Assembly (NCBI RefSeq): GCF_003112735.1
Contig: NZ_BFBR01000009.1
Location: forward strand, 81,297-145,296
Direction of reading: 5' to 3'
DNA from: Candidatus Phycosocius bacilliformis
GTDB taxonomy: Bacteria > Pseudomonadota > Alphaproteobacteria > Caulobacterales > Aquidulcibacteraceae
Length of the DNA stretch: 64,000 nucleotides
The position numbers were made by a program, and so were the translations under genes. The stretch's first letter is position 1, and each line of letters starts with the position of its first letter. Under the pieces are notes generated by a model, which ran no database searches, was not told the origin of the DNA, and saw only the letters and a list, made by a program, of their open reading frames with translations. This document shows, in pieces, positions 44,234 through 53,735 of this stretch.

Positions 44234-44318
44234 GGCAGATCCATACTCCACAGCCGTCGATCGTGTCACGGCTTTGGCCGGTCTAGTCTGCGATAGATTG
44301 CCGCAGGTCGCTAAGACC

Positions 44319-46319
44319 CTAAGGCGTGACGATCGGGAAGGGTGGGCGTGGTGTTGCCGCATCAAGGCTACCCATGAAGGTCCGTAGGGCATCGGTCTGC
44401 CCATCGATTTTCATGATGCCTCGCAGCACAAGGCTCGTTGGGCTGACGCCTGAAAACAGCATGCCAAGAAAGGCAGTACGTGGCATCGTTACAGTTGCAT
44501 CCACAGGACCATTGCCGAGCGCTTCAGTCACCATGACCGAATTGCGCAAGGTCACCTTGTAACGTTCATTGCGGTCAGGGAAGACAAAGCCGATCGCGAT
44601 ATTCTTGTCTTTGGCCTTTTCGGGATCTACCCGAATGGCCAAAAGATCGAACAATTGCGGAGTTGAGATCGCACCAATCATATCAGGAGAAACGGTTCCG
44701 GCACTTGCGGTGATCGGGGTTTTTCGGGCTTCTTGCGCTCCAGTCAGATACATATTCCGCCAGAGCATGCTTTCGGCTTGATAGCCCATTTGCTCAAACG
44801 AGCGAGCTAGAATCTCTCGGGCAGACTGATTAGTTGCATCAGCAAAGACTAGCCTGCTCGCCAGTTCGGCCGACCAGCGATAATCACCGGTCTCCAGCGC
44901 ACTTAGGGCCAAGCCCAACGCCTTATCGGGCCCGCCCAACGCCTCAATATAACGCTTAGCCAATTGCTCGGGCGGCCAAGGGTTAAGATTGACCGGATTG
45001 GCATCATACCAACCCAGATAACGTTGGTAGACCGCCTTAGCATTGTGGCTCATCGTCCCGTAGTAACCATGGTTATACCATTGTTGGGTTAGGACTTCTG
45101 GGAGAGCGATGACTTCTGCGATCTCGGTGGCCGTCAGGCCTTGATTCATTAGCCGCACGGACTGGTCGTGAAGATATTTGTAGGCATCACGGTGGTTGGC
45201 AACGTAGGTGGCCACCTCAGCTTTGCCCCACCGCGGCCAGCCATGGGAAACAAACATCACTTCTGTTCGCGACCCAAATAGTGTCATGCTTTCTGTTAGA
45301 TATTCTGCCCAGGCTTTGGAATCTCGAACCAAAGCACCACGCGGCGGCAGAATATTGTGCATTGTGACATTCGCATTTTCCGCGAGGCAGAGCGCGCCTA
45401 GGTCTGGGAAGAAGAAATTCATCTCTGCAGGGGCTTCAGTCCCCGGTGTCACTTGAAACTCAATCCGTAAGCCATCGATGGTCAACATCTGTCCAGTCTT
45501 TTCAATAATATCAGTGGGCGCTATCAGTCCAAGGCTTCCTTCTGTTGCGACCGCCATCCCGATCCCAGCACCTATTTGGCCTGCTGGACCACGCGGCAAT
45601 GTTGTGCCGAATTGATAAATGGCTCGACGGCTCATCGCTGGTCCGGCCACCAGATTTTCACTAACGGCATGTTCCATGAATCCGGACGGAGCGATGATGC
45701 GCACTTTCCCGGTTTTAACGTCCGCCTCATTGATGATGCCTTTGACGCCGCCGAAATGGTCGGCATGGCTGTGAGAATAAATGACAGCGCGAATAGGCTT
45801 GTCGCCCACATGCTTGCGAACCAGACCCATTGCAGCCGCAGCAGTTTCAGCTGCCGTCAGTGGGTCAATGATAACATATCCCGTGTCTGTCTCGATGATC
45901 GACATGACTGAAATGTCAAAGCCGCGAACCTGCCAAATCTTTGGGGCAACTTGGAAAAGGCCATGTAGACGCAAGAGGCCGGCATGCCGCCAAAGGCTGG
46001 GATTTGCTGTGTCAGGTACAGGTCCCTGTGCGAAGTCATAGGCCGACAGGTCAAGCACGACTTTGCCGTCTTTGTTGCGAATTACCGGATTGTCCAGCGT
46101 GGCTACAAAGCCGCGTCGTGCTAGGTTTTCTTCACTAATATTGTCCCAGGGCAAGGTCGTTGAGAACTGGCTGTTGGCCTTTACAGTCTCGCGGCTGGCT
46201 GTGGGGGAAGCTTGGCTAGCAAGAGTCTGGGCCGAAGCCTGCAGAGGAAGCATAGAGATAGCAAGCACAATGCAGACGCTGCTTTGTCCAAATTTGGCTC
46301 TAGGTAATGGCTTAGACAT
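44319..46319 (-). CDS. Periplasmic alkylsulfatase (SdsA1/YjcS-type metallo-beta-lactamase fold)
   Basis: 666 residues. Signal peptide about 1-30 ending ASA. The metallo-beta-lactamase zinc motif SHSHADH is at 182-188, further ligands lie in AENAN and the C-terminal part has the alkylsulfatase dimerisation region (YNHGYYGTMSHN, PWPPEQLAKRYIEALGG) and SCP2-like lipid-binding domain. It hydrolyses primary alkyl sulfates such as SDS to alcohol and sulfate. The ATG at 46319 has GGGGGAG upstream. It is separate from neighbouring genes; its product alcohol could be further oxidised, but no such gene is adjacent. Confidence 0.9.
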   Translation of the reverse strand: MSKPLPRAKFGQSSVCIVLAISMLPLQASAQTLASQASPTASRETVKANSQFSTTLPWDNISEENLARRGFVATLDNPVIRNKDGKVVLDLSAYDFAQGPVPDTANPSLWRHAGLLRLHGLFQVAPKIWQVRGFDISVMSIIETDTGYVIIDPLTAAETAAAAMGLVRKHVGDKPIRAVIYSHSHADHFGGVKGIINEADVKTGKVRIIAPSGFMEHAVSENLVAGPAMSRRAIYQFGTTLPRGPAGQIGAGIGMAVATEGSLGLIAPTDIIEKTGQMLTIDGLRIEFQVTPGTEAPAEMNFFFPDLGALCLAENANVTMHNILPPRGALVRDSKAWAEYLTESMTLFGSRTEVMFVSHGWPRWGKAEVATYVANHRDAYKYLHDQSVRLMNQGLTATEIAEVIALPEVLTQQWYNHGYYGTMSHNAKAVYQRYLGWYDANPVNLNPWPPEQLAKRYIEALGGPDKALGLALSALETGDYRWSAELASRLVFADATNQSAREILARSFEQMGYQAESMLWRNMYLTGAQEARKTPITASAGTVSPDMIGAISTPQLFDLLAIRVDPEKAKDKNIAIGFVFPDRNERYKVTLRNSVMVTEALGNGPVDATVTMPRTAFLGMLFSGVSPTSLVLRGIMKIDGQTDALRTFMGSLDAATPRPPFPIVTP

Positions 46320-46545
46320 AGTGCTCCCCCTCATTTTGCGCAGTCTGTAAGCGCCGCTCTAGTTCTTGAATTGAAACCGTCTTGGTCAGCCCGTCAATTA
46401 CATATTAGTGCATGACATTACTTCATGTTCACAACTTTGGATGAAGGCAATTCGGCCCTATCGCTTCCCTGTTTTGGACACAAGCTGAAGACCCCGTTGC
46501 CTGTTTATTTACCAATGCAAGTTACCAAGGCTGAAGATTAGTATC

Positions 46546-46567
46546 GCGTAGTTATTGTCGGCTACGC
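46546..46567. promoter_or_regulatory. Inverted repeat upstream of the flavoprotein gene
   Basis: GCGTAG (46546-46551) and CTACGC (46562-46567) form a perfect 6-base inverted repeat with a 10-base spacer, ending 18 bases before the ATG at 46586. It could be an operator for the polysaccharide-modification operon or a weak mRNA hairpin around the leader. Only the symmetry is visible. Confidence 0.3.
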
Positions 46568-46585
46568 AGGGGATTGGGGTCGCAC

Positions 46586-48112
46586 ATGGCGAAGAAAGTA
46601 TCGGGTCAGATTTTGGATGTGGCTATCATCGGCGCAGGACCTGCGGGTCTGACTGCAGGCTACTTGCTGACCAAGGATGGCGCCCAAGTACATATCTTGG
46701 AAAAGGATGAGACATATGTCGGCGGAATCAGCCGCACCGTCAATGTTGATGGTTATCGCTTTGACATAGGCGGGCACCGCTTTTTTTCGAAGTCGCGGGA
46801 GGTAACTGACCTCTGGAATGAGATCCTTCCAGATGACTTCATCGAACGTCCCCGGATGTCGCGCATTTTCTACGACGGTAAGTTTTACAGCTATCCGCTA
46901 AAGGCATTTGAGGCGCTGACAAATCTGGGCATTTTCCGGTCGATCGTGTGCGTGCTTAGCTATATTAAGAGCCGTACCTTCCCCCATCCTGACCCTAAGA
47001 CGTTTGAGCAATGGGTCGTGAACCAATTTGGTGAGAAGCTGTTCTCCATTTTTTTCAAGACCTATACCGAGAAGGTATGGGGCATGGCTTGCAACGAGAT
47101 TTCGGCCGACTGGGCCGCTCAGCGGATTAAGGGCCTTAGCCTTTCAACCGCGATCTTTGATGCGCTGAAGCGCTCATTCTCGTTAGGAAAGCGCGAGCAG
47201 AATGATGGTATGGCAGTCAAAAGCCTACTTGAGAACTTCCGCTACCCACGTCTTGGGCCTGGCATGATGTGGGATGCGGCACGCGACAAATTCCTAGTTC
47301 AAGGTGGAACTCTGTCGATGGGACAGACGTTGAAGAGCTTACGTTATGATGAGGCCCAAGGATTCTGGATAGTGACCAGTCAAGATGGAGAAGGCAACGA
47401 GGAGGTTGTGCGCGCACGTCATGTCATCAGCTCAGCCCCTATTCCTCAACTGGTGGCTGCTATTTCCCCAGCTCCAGCAACTATTGCTAATGCTGCGCAA
47501 TTGCGCTTCCGCGACTTTTTAACAGTCGCTCTTATGGTGCGTTCACAGGATTTGTTTCCGGATAATTGGATCTATATTCATGATCCAAAAGTCAAAGTGG
47601 GCCGCATCCAGAATTTCCGCTCCTGGTCACCCGAAATGGTCCCAGACCCTGAAATGGCATGTGTCGGGTTAGAATATTTCTGTTTTGAGGGCGATGGCCT
47701 GTGGAGTGCAAGGGATGAAGAATTGGTTGAGTTGGCCAAGAAGGAACTGGCCTATCTCGGTCTGACTCAGCCAGAAATGGTGACCGGCGGCTGTGTTGTC
47801 CGTCAGGAAAAAGCCTATCCAGTCTATGATGATGCCTATAAGTCCCATGTTGAAGCTGTTCGCGAGTCGCTTGATGCGCGTTATCCGACCCTGCATTTGG
47901 TTGGTCGCAACGGCATGCATAAGTACAACAATCAAGACCATGCGATGATGACTGCCATGCTGACAGTCAAGAATATTCAGGCTAACGAAAAACTCTATGA
48001 TATCTGGAACGTCAATGAAGACGCCGAATATCATGAATCCGGCACTGAAGGTGAACAGGCAGCCTTGGCCAGTGAGCGACTCGTCCCCCGCAAGGTCGCC
48101 GATGCAGCCTAG
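46586..48112 (+). CDS. FAD-dependent oxidoreductase, UDP-galactopyranose mutase/amine oxidase-like
   Basis: 508 residues. N-terminal FAD-binding [18 protein letters not shown] (11-28), then GGISRTV and [12 protein letters not shown], as in UDP-galactopyranose mutase and protoporphyrinogen-oxidase-like proteins. [12 protein letters not shown] and TEKVWGM also resemble that group. Because it is coupled to GtrA and a GT-C-like transferase (11-base and 4-base overlaps), a role in altering a nucleotide or lipid-linked sugar is likely; the exact reaction is not known to me. The ATG at 46586 is taken rather than an in-frame TTG at 46574. Confidence 0.75.
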   Translation: MAKKVSGQILDVAIIGAGPAGLTAGYLLTKDGAQVHILEKDETYVGGISRTVNVDGYRFDIGGHRFFSKSREVTDLWNEILPDDFIERPRMSRIFYDGKFYSYPLKAFEALTNLGIFRSIVCVLSYIKSRTFPHPDPKTFEQWVVNQFGEKLFSIFFKTYTEKVWGMACNEISADWAAQRIKGLSLSTAIFDALKRSFSLGKREQNDGMAVKSLLENFRYPRLGPGMMWDAARDKFLVQGGTLSMGQTLKSLRYDEAQGFWIVTSQDGEGNEEVVRARHVISSAPIPQLVAAISPAPATIANAAQLRFRDFLTVALMVRSQDLFPDNWIYIHDPKVKVGRIQNFRSWSPEMVPDPEMACVGLEYFCFEGDGLWSARDEELVELAKKELAYLGLTQPEMVTGGCVVRQEKAYPVYDDAYKSHVEAVRESLDARYPTLHLVGRNGMHKYNNQDHAMMTAMLTVKNIQANEKLYDIWNVNEDAEYHESGTEGEQAALASERLVPRKVADAA

Positions 48113-48545
48113 TCACGCTCAAGCAGCGATTCCGTCCTTCTTGGCAGGGCGGGCAGCCTTCCTCCGCAAGCTGTTCGGCTATACGGGGGCGAGTGCGTTG
48201 GCGCTGAGCCTTGACTTTACGGTCTTCAGCCTCCTGTCACATAACGGGGTCGGGGCCGTCCTTGCGGCTGCCGTGGGTTATTTGTCGGGCTTGGTGGTGA
48301 GCTACGTCCTTTCGCGCACAATTGTGTTTCGGTCCGAAAGGGTTGGGAAGGCCGGTGCTGGTGAAGCGCTTGGCTTTATCCTGACTGGAGTTGTGGGATT
48401 GGGCATTACGAGCGCGGTTGTTGCAGTCGCTACGCATGTTTTCCATTTGCCACCCGCTGTTGCCAAGCTCTTAGCTGTAGGCATTAGCTTCTTTACAGTC
48501 TTTCTCCTGCGCTCCCGCTTTGTATTCGGAGAAAATCCGCAATGA
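48102..48545 (+). CDS. GtrA family membrane protein
   Basis: 147 residues with four membrane segments: [23 protein letters not shown], then [19 protein letters not shown] and a C-terminal [15 protein letters not shown]. GtrA proteins translocate undecaprenyl-linked sugars. It begins inside the end of the flavoprotein gene (AAGG seven bases upstream of the ATG) and its stop overlaps the GT-C-like start by four bases, so the three products are made together. Confidence 0.87.
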   Translation: MQPSHAQAAIPSFLAGRAAFLRKLFGYTGASALALSLDFTVFSLLSHNGVGAVLAAAVGYLSGLVVSYVLSRTIVFRSERVGKAGAGEALGFILTGVVGLGITSAVVAVATHVFHLPPAVAKLLAVGISFFTVFLLRSRFVFGENPQ

Positions 48546-50344
48546 ATAATGCGGGCAAGACGGGGGACGTTTTCCATCCGCGGACTGCCTTTCTTTTCGC
48601 TCTCATCATTGCGGCTATCATGGCTAGCATAGATTTAGTTGGCGCTTATGCCCGCAATTCGTTGGATCTCCTCAGTGATCCAGATTCCAATATGCGGATG
48701 CAACAAGTGCGCGACCTGCTGGCGGGTCAATCTTGGTTTGATGTTCGCATGACTCGCTTTGGCCTGGAGGGCTATACGCCCATGCATTGGCCTCGCCTTG
48801 CTGACATTGTTCCGGCGGGCTTCATTTGGGCCCTAACTCCGCTGATCGGGCGTGAGATGGCCGAAGTGGTCACGGTTACATCAGTTCCGATGCTATATCG
48901 GGTGCCGTTGTTTTTTGTCTGTATCTGGGCCGCCCATCGCATTGTGCCAAGCGTGACCACACGCGTGGTCGGCTTGGCGGCTCTGGTTCTGCTTATCCAG
49001 CTCCCATTTCTCCATATCCATTTTCGCCCAGGCCTAATCGACCATCATAATTTGCAAATGATCGCACTTGCGGTGTTGATTGGTGGCTTTGTTGGCATTC
49101 GTACACTAAAATCAGGAGTCATAGCCGCAGTCGGTCTAGTCTTCGGACTGGTGATCGGATTCGACGCAGTGCCCTATGTTGCTTCAGCCATTTTGGCGCT
49201 TGGCTTATTGTGGGTTTTCGATCCTCAGGCCGAACAAAGGTTCCTTAAAGGCTTTGGATACGGCACTTTGGCATTGACCGCTCTTTGCGCACCGATTTTC
49301 ATTCCCCAGCCTTGGACCAATGTGTGGTGCGACAGTTGGACTGTTCCGGTTGCAGCCATCCTCTTTAGTTCTGGTGGGGTTGCTGTCCTGATGGCTACCT
49401 GGCTGGGCAACCTCCCACATTGGTGGCAGCGCTTGTTTGCTGCGATCCTGGTCGGGGGAGGGGTTCTTGCCGGTCTTGTGTTGTTGTTCCCCGCCTGCCT
49501 CAATCCATTACCGTTGCAAGACCCATTGATCGACAAGTATTGGATGAGCGGAATCACGGAGAATTCGAGCCTCTCCAAACTGGTTGGCGCATCTGGAAGT
49601 GTCGTCTTTATCTGGCTCTTGCCCATCGTCGCGCTTATCTATTTCGTTTACTCAATTTGGTTGGGACGCTTAACGCTTGAGGCAACATTGCCTGCGCTCG
49701 GCATGGTGGCGGTTGGGCTCCTGTTCTCTGCGGCGGTCTCGCGTGGGATCCCGATGTTGTCGCTTGCGACAGCGCTTATCTTGACGCCATTGCTTGCCCA
49801 ATTCTTTTCTCAAGCAAAGTCACACAAATTTGCCATCCTCTTTGTATGCGCCTCACTTGTTTTTGCTGCAGGCTCAACAATCAAGTCGATTGTCATGCCA
49901 GACAAGACATGGGTCACATTGGTTGATGGTGTTCGCATACCCGAGGAGACTGACGCGGCCTTTTGTCTCAAGCCGGAGGATGTTGCCGCGCTACGACGTC
50001 TTCCACCGGGTCTTATGATCGCGCCCTTCGGACCGTCAGAGTTCATTTTGCGCCAGACCTTGCACCGCACCTCCTTTGCGGGCTATCACCGAGCCAAAGA
50101 CGATAATCTGTGGGTAATTCGCTGGTTGATTGCGCAGCCCGAGGTCGCGAAGTCTATGTTGAACGAGCATCACCCTCGCTATGTATTCACCTGCAAGTTT
50201 GACACGCATTTCAAATTCATGGCCGAGAGCGACCCTAACAGCTTTGTGGCGCGGCTTGTCCAAGACAAGCCACCGGGGTGGGTAAAGCCAGTTGCTGAAT
50301 TGAGCGGTGGCGGTCGAGTTTACGAGATTTTTCCTACAAAATAG
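48542..50344 (+). CDS. Polytopic GT-C-like membrane glycosyltransferase (paralogue 2)
   Basis: 600 residues, about twelve hydrophobic segments and a soluble C-terminus. It is a paralogue of the gene at 34138: shared words are QQVRDLLAGQSWFDV, MHWPRLADIVP and LIDHHNLQM, in the same order and spacing. The acidic residues in DPDSNMRMQQVRD lie in the first extracytoplasmic loop, where GT-C enzymes keep their catalytic aspartates. It would add a sugar, delivered by the adjacent GtrA, to a surface acceptor. Start ATG overlaps gtrA by four bases. Confidence 0.65.
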   Translation: MNNAGKTGDVFHPRTAFLFALIIAAIMASIDLVGAYARNSLDLLSDPDSNMRMQQVRDLLAGQSWFDVRMTRFGLEGYTPMHWPRLADIVPAGFIWALTPLIGREMAEVVTVTSVPMLYRVPLFFVCIWAAHRIVPSVTTRVVGLAALVLLIQLPFLHIHFRPGLIDHHNLQMIALAVLIGGFVGIRTLKSGVIAAVGLVFGLVIGFDAVPYVASAILALGLLWVFDPQAEQRFLKGFGYGTLALTALCAPIFIPQPWTNVWCDSWTVPVAAILFSSGGVAVLMATWLGNLPHWWQRLFAAILVGGGVLAGLVLLFPACLNPLPLQDPLIDKYWMSGITENSSLSKLVGASGSVVFIWLLPIVALIYFVYSIWLGRLTLEATLPALGMVAVGLLFSAAVSRGIPMLSLATALILTPLLAQFFSQAKSHKFAILFVCASLVFAAGSTIKSIVMPDKTWVTLVDGVRIPEETDAAFCLKPEDVAALRRLPPGLMIAPFGPSEFILRQTLHRTSFAGYHRAKDDNLWVIRWLIAQPEVAKSMLNEHHPRYVFTCKFDTHFKFMAESDPNSFVARLVQDKPPGWVKPVAELSGGGRVYEIFPTK

Positions 50345-51596
50345 GCCTGCCTACTGCACTTAGGCGCAGTCATTGTCTCTGCGCGAAAGGATCGCCGAGG
50401 GGTTGCTGTTAAGCCGCATAGAGCTCAGATAGCAGTATCCATAGTGTAGGATGGCGCTGTCCGATCGGTACTAAGACAGGGGGACCAGCTGGCAGCCAGT
50501 CGGCGACCATTATGGGGGCAGGGGCTTTTACATCCCAAATTGGCTTCTAAACACCATAATCTTTGTGCCCGAAAAGTTAGTGCGTGATCGTGCACAATCC
50601 CCATGACACCATTGAGTGGACCAAGATTTGCCAATGCCAGCCATGACACGTGCCATGACAGACATATCCAAGTTGATGCTGGTTCTGGACAAGCGAGAAA
50701 GCAGTAGCGAGACCAAAAATCTTCTCGGCAAAAACCTAATTCGACGGGTCCCCACCCTTTAAGAAACCCTGCGCCCTTTGGGCTTCGTGGTCGTACATTA
50801 CGCACTCCTTGCAGGGCCTTGCAGACATCTGAAAACAATACTGTTTTCAACCGAAATCCATTCTAGATTTTAGAAAGTGGCACACAGCCAGCGCTTTGCT
50901 GGCATACAGCCAGCATTCTGCCAGCGCACAGCCAGCACTTTGCTGGCACACAGCCAGCAACCTGATGGCACACAGCCAGCGCTTTGCCAGCATACCGCCA
51001 GCAGTCCAATATCCTAAAAACCGCCAGGAGTGCTTAATCACTCAACAAAATGAGTGAGATACTTCGGCTCTCCACTGGCAAGCCGGCACAAAAAGACCAG
51101 CTGAATGGTGGTCCTTTTTGATAGGATGAAGACCTATTCCCTCGAGCTAATGGCAGCCCAAATGGTCGCGACCATCAGTCCGATTGTCCAGATGCAAAGG
51201 CCTATGAGGAACGTAATGGCGTTATATTCTGCCATATCTGTCACTTCGATTGCTCCCGGTTTCACCACGTTCATAGTCTGTATCTCGCATGGCATGAAGT
51301 GAAATCTGGCGCAGCTGTCGGAATCGTGACAGCGTCCGTATCAGCATTAAATTGGTCATGCGCACTTAGTTCTTGAGCGGCTCGACACCAAAATCACGCT
51401 GGGCCGTGCGATGCTTCGTCAATGGATGCTTAAGACTTTGTCGAACTGTCTTGGCGCTCAGCTTATTGCTTTGAAGTTATCCGAAGTAACTTGCGGAACT
51501 GATTGGGCGGTATCGGAAGGTCACCCAATCTTCCAAGGGTGCCATATTTTGTCCCATAATTATCATTATGCGAAATTTGGCGATGAAATGGTGGAT
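50345..51596. other. Gene-poor spacer with tandem repeats
   Basis: 1.25 kb between the GT-C-like gene and the IS element. Several short open frames exist on both strands but none has a ribosome binding site, family resemblance or a codon pattern like the neighbours. The only evident structure is the 22-bp tandem repeat at 50879-51007. The region probably holds decayed sequence. Confidence 0.6.
50879..51007. repeat. 22-bp tandem repeat, about six units
   Basis: Units start at 50879, 50901, 50923, 50945, 50967 and 50989 (the last shortened), all exactly 22 bases apart. The shared core is CACAGCCAGC followed by CTTTGCTGGC-like sequence, so each unit boundary also contains GCCAGC...GCTGGC or GCCAGC and could fold into short hairpins. 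The period gives no frame conservation (22 is not a multiple of three), so the repeat is not acting as a coding repeat. Confidence 0.85.
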
Positions 51597-51658
51597 TTGA
51601 CCCAGCCCCCTGAAATCCGGCCAGGAATTTGCAGAGTCCTCGAACGAGAGGATGATCC

Positions 51659-51973
51659 ATGCGCAAGAGCAGATTTACCGAGCAACAGATCATTGCGATG
51701 ATCAAGGAACACGAGAGTGGGATGTCGACCTCGGAGGTGTGCCGCAAGCAGGGCATTTCGGATGCGACCTTCTACAAGTACAAAGCCAAGTTCGGCGGGA
51801 TGAGCGTCTCGGACGCGCAGAAGCTCAAAGCGCTCGAGCTGGAGAACACGCGTTTGAAGCGGCTTCTGGCCGAGACGACGCTGGACGTGGCGGTGCTGAA
51901 GGACCTTGCAAGAAAAACTACTGACGCCCGACGTGAAGCGCCGCGCCGTGGTTCAGGTGATGAAGGACCATGA
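51659..51973 (+). CDS. IS3-family transposase OrfA
   Basis: 104 residues. HTH_Tnp_1-type protein: [17 protein letters not shown], then [23 protein letters not shown] is the helix-turn-helix, followed by a leucine-rich coiled coil ([18 protein letters not shown]) used for oligomerisation. It binds the terminal inverted repeats. The last 20 residues overlap orfB in another frame. Intact. Confidence 0.9.
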   Translation: MRKSRFTEQQIIAMIKEHESGMSTSEVCRKQGISDATFYKYKAKFGGMSVSDAQKLKALELENTRLKRLLAETTLDVAVLKDLARKTTDARREAPRRGSGDEGP

Positions 51974-52853
51974 GGTGAGCGAGCGTCGGGCGTGCAGCCT
52001 GGCTGGACTGGATCGCTCGACGTTCCAGTATGCGAAGAAGACTAGCGGTGATGAGCCGCTGAGGGCGCGGTTGCGTGAACTGGCCGGTGAACGCCGCCGG
52101 TTCGGCTATCGGCGTCTGGGGATCCTGCTTGCGCGGGAGGGACATCATGCCAATCACAAGAAGCTGTACCGGATCTATGCCGAGGAGAAGCTGGCGGTCC
52201 GCCGCCGCAAGTGCCGCAAGCGGGCGCTGGGAACACGTCGGCCCATGGTTCTGCCATCGCGGGCGAACAAGCGCTGGAGCCTCGACTTCGTATCCGACAC
52301 GCTCACATACGGTCGCCGGTTCCGCATCTTGTGCGTGGTGGACGACTTCACGCGTGAAGCGCTGGCAGTTGTGCCGGACTTCTCGATCTCCGGCCACCGG
52401 CTGGCAAGAGAGCTCGACGCGATCATCGCCCGGCGCGGCAAGCCAAAGACCATAGTCAGCGACAACGGAACCGAGATGACCAGTCATGCGATCTTCAAGT
52501 GGGTTCAAGATCGGCGGATCGAGTGGCACTACATTGCGCCCGGTAAGCCGACCCAGAACGCCTTCATCGAGAGCTTCAACGGGCGCTTGCGCGACGAATG
52601 CCTCAATGAGGAGTTGTTCTCCACGATGCCAGAAGCCCGCGCCGTGCTGGCGGCATAGACCAGCGACTACAACCAGGACCGGCCTCACACGTCGCTGGGT
52701 GGTCTCACCCCACTGACCTTCGCGTGCGACCAAAAGCGGCTGCGCGTCCAACGATCCAGGCCCGCTTCGCCTGAGCTACGCAAAGGCTCCACTCAGCGGG
52801 CCTTGACCACCGCCCACCAAAGAGAAAGAAAGGCGCACAGACTCTCCGAATAA
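51906..52853 (+). pseudogene. IS3-family transposase OrfB, interrupted by amber codon
   Basis: DDE integrase-type transposase. HTH_21 segment ([17 protein letters not shown]: [15 protein letters not shown]), then the rve core with the catalytic aspartates in RWSLDFVSD and [10 protein letters not shown] and the glutamate in [17 protein letters not shown]. After LAA a TAG stop (52656-52658) stands where close relatives have TGG (tryptophan); the frame then continues TSDYNQDRPHTSLGGLTP to the TAA at 52851. A single G-to-A change thus removes about 65 C-terminal residues. The catalytic triad is kept, but the conserved YNxxRPHxxLGxxTP tail is lost, so activity is doubtful. Confidence 0.88.
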
Positions 52854-52880
52854 ACGGCCCGGATCAGGGGGCTGGGTCAA

Positions 52881-53146
52881 CGTCTCCATACGCACAGTAC
52901 CTAGCCTAGTTCACACCTCACCGGTATGTGGCCCTCGCCGAATGGATACTATTGTCAGCGCCTTTGCCAATTTTCTGGTCTGGGTAAGCCACCGGAGTCG
53001 TCGACCCCAGTAGACGTATGAGAATATCAGATCCATTTATTGCAGGCGCGTGCGCCAACTGGGGCCATGAACGCCCGTATTGTAGGCTGGAGAGTATGGT
53101 GTTTTTTATTGTACTTGGGAACATTAAGGCTCTGATGTATTTAATT
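52881..53146. other. Spacer between the IS and the toxin-tip genes
   Basis: 266 bases of lower GC than the IS. Short open frames are present without family resemblance. No repeat or RNA gene was recognised. Confidence 0.5.
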
Positions 53147-53734
53147 CTATGGGCTAGGCGACAAAACAATTCCCATTCTTGATAAAAAGATTTCTGCTTT
53201 TTCAGAAATTTCGGTCGGGAAATTTTCCCCAAAGTCAATATCACTCGTTAATATTCTAGTAATTCCCCGCTCGGAGACACAAATCACTGAATAAACAGAA
53301 GCATCAAGAGCAATAATCTCTGGGGGGGGTATCACTGTTTTCGGCGTTACCGGACACTTGATGGTTAAACGAGTGCTTAGTGACCAATATTTTTCCCTTT
53401 CACCTGCAGTGACCACATTTGGAATCTCCTGCTCATTAATTAGCAAGCTCACGGTACCTTTTGAACTGTCCGGGTATCTATTAGCCACCACCAAATAATC
53501 ACCCGTTATTTGATTCAGAGGGACCGGAGGTGCATACTGGTCCAATAGCGACAGATATACTCCGTTACCAGGAGGACCATTAACCCCTTTCGGCCACGTC
53601 AACTCAAGCTCGATTTTTGGATTCCAGACTTGATTTGGTTTGGCACTAACATGAGCTGTCGGACTCTGGCCGCACCCGCCACAGAGAAGCACAGAATACA
53701 AACAAAGTTGTATAACAATATAACTTTTCACCAT
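53147..53734 (-). CDS. Hypothetical lipoprotein, candidate immunity protein
   Basis: 195 residues. Signal peptide followed by lipobox LLCGGC (cysteine about residue 21), so it is probably anchored in a membrane. The mature part is rich in beta strands and contains paired cysteines (IKCPVTP, SVICVSE). I recognise no family. The gene starts one base after the stop of the M91-like toxin-tip gene on the same strand, the normal place for a cognate immunity gene; a lipoprotein would protect the periplasm. This is an inference from position. The base composition is AT-richer than the flanking operons, suggesting transfer. Confidence 0.6.
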   Translation of the reverse strand: MVKSYIVIQLCLYSVLLCGGCGQSPTAHVSAKPNQVWNPKIELELTWPKGVNGPPGNGVYLSLLDQYAPPVPLNQITGDYLVVANRYPDSSKGTVSLLINEQEIPNVVTAGEREKYWSLSTRLTIKCPVTPKTVIPPPEIIALDASVYSVICVSERGITRILTSDIDFGENFPTEISEKAEIFLSRMGIVLSPSP

Positions 53735-53735
53735 T

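Larger units (their letters stand above)
51597..52880 (+). mobile_element. IS3-family insertion sequence, 1284 bp
   Basis: The ends are inverted repeats: the left end begins TTGACCCAGCCCCCTGA (51597-51613) and the right end is its complement (TCAGGGGGCTGGGTCAA, 52864-52880), with partial pairing continuing inward. Inside are orfA (helix-turn-helix) and orfB (DDE transposase) in overlapping frames, as in the IS3 family. Bases flanking the ends do not form an obvious 3-5 bp target duplication, which points to an old insertion or later rearrangement. Confidence 0.9.

Noticed and set aside
50425..50850. 141-codon minus-strand open frame
   Set aside because: No ribosome binding site, no domain and an amino-acid mix unlike neighbouring genes; treated as chance or decayed sequence.
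50879..51007. CRISPR array
   Set aside because: The units abut directly without unique spacers and no cas genes are near.
50847..51041. Short minus-strand frame through the 22-bp repeats
   Set aside because: The repeat period is not a multiple of three, so units are read in changing frames; not a coding repeat.
52918..53244. 108-codon minus-strand frame downstream of the lipoprotein
   Set aside because: Overlaps the lipoprotein gene in another frame and shows no family features.
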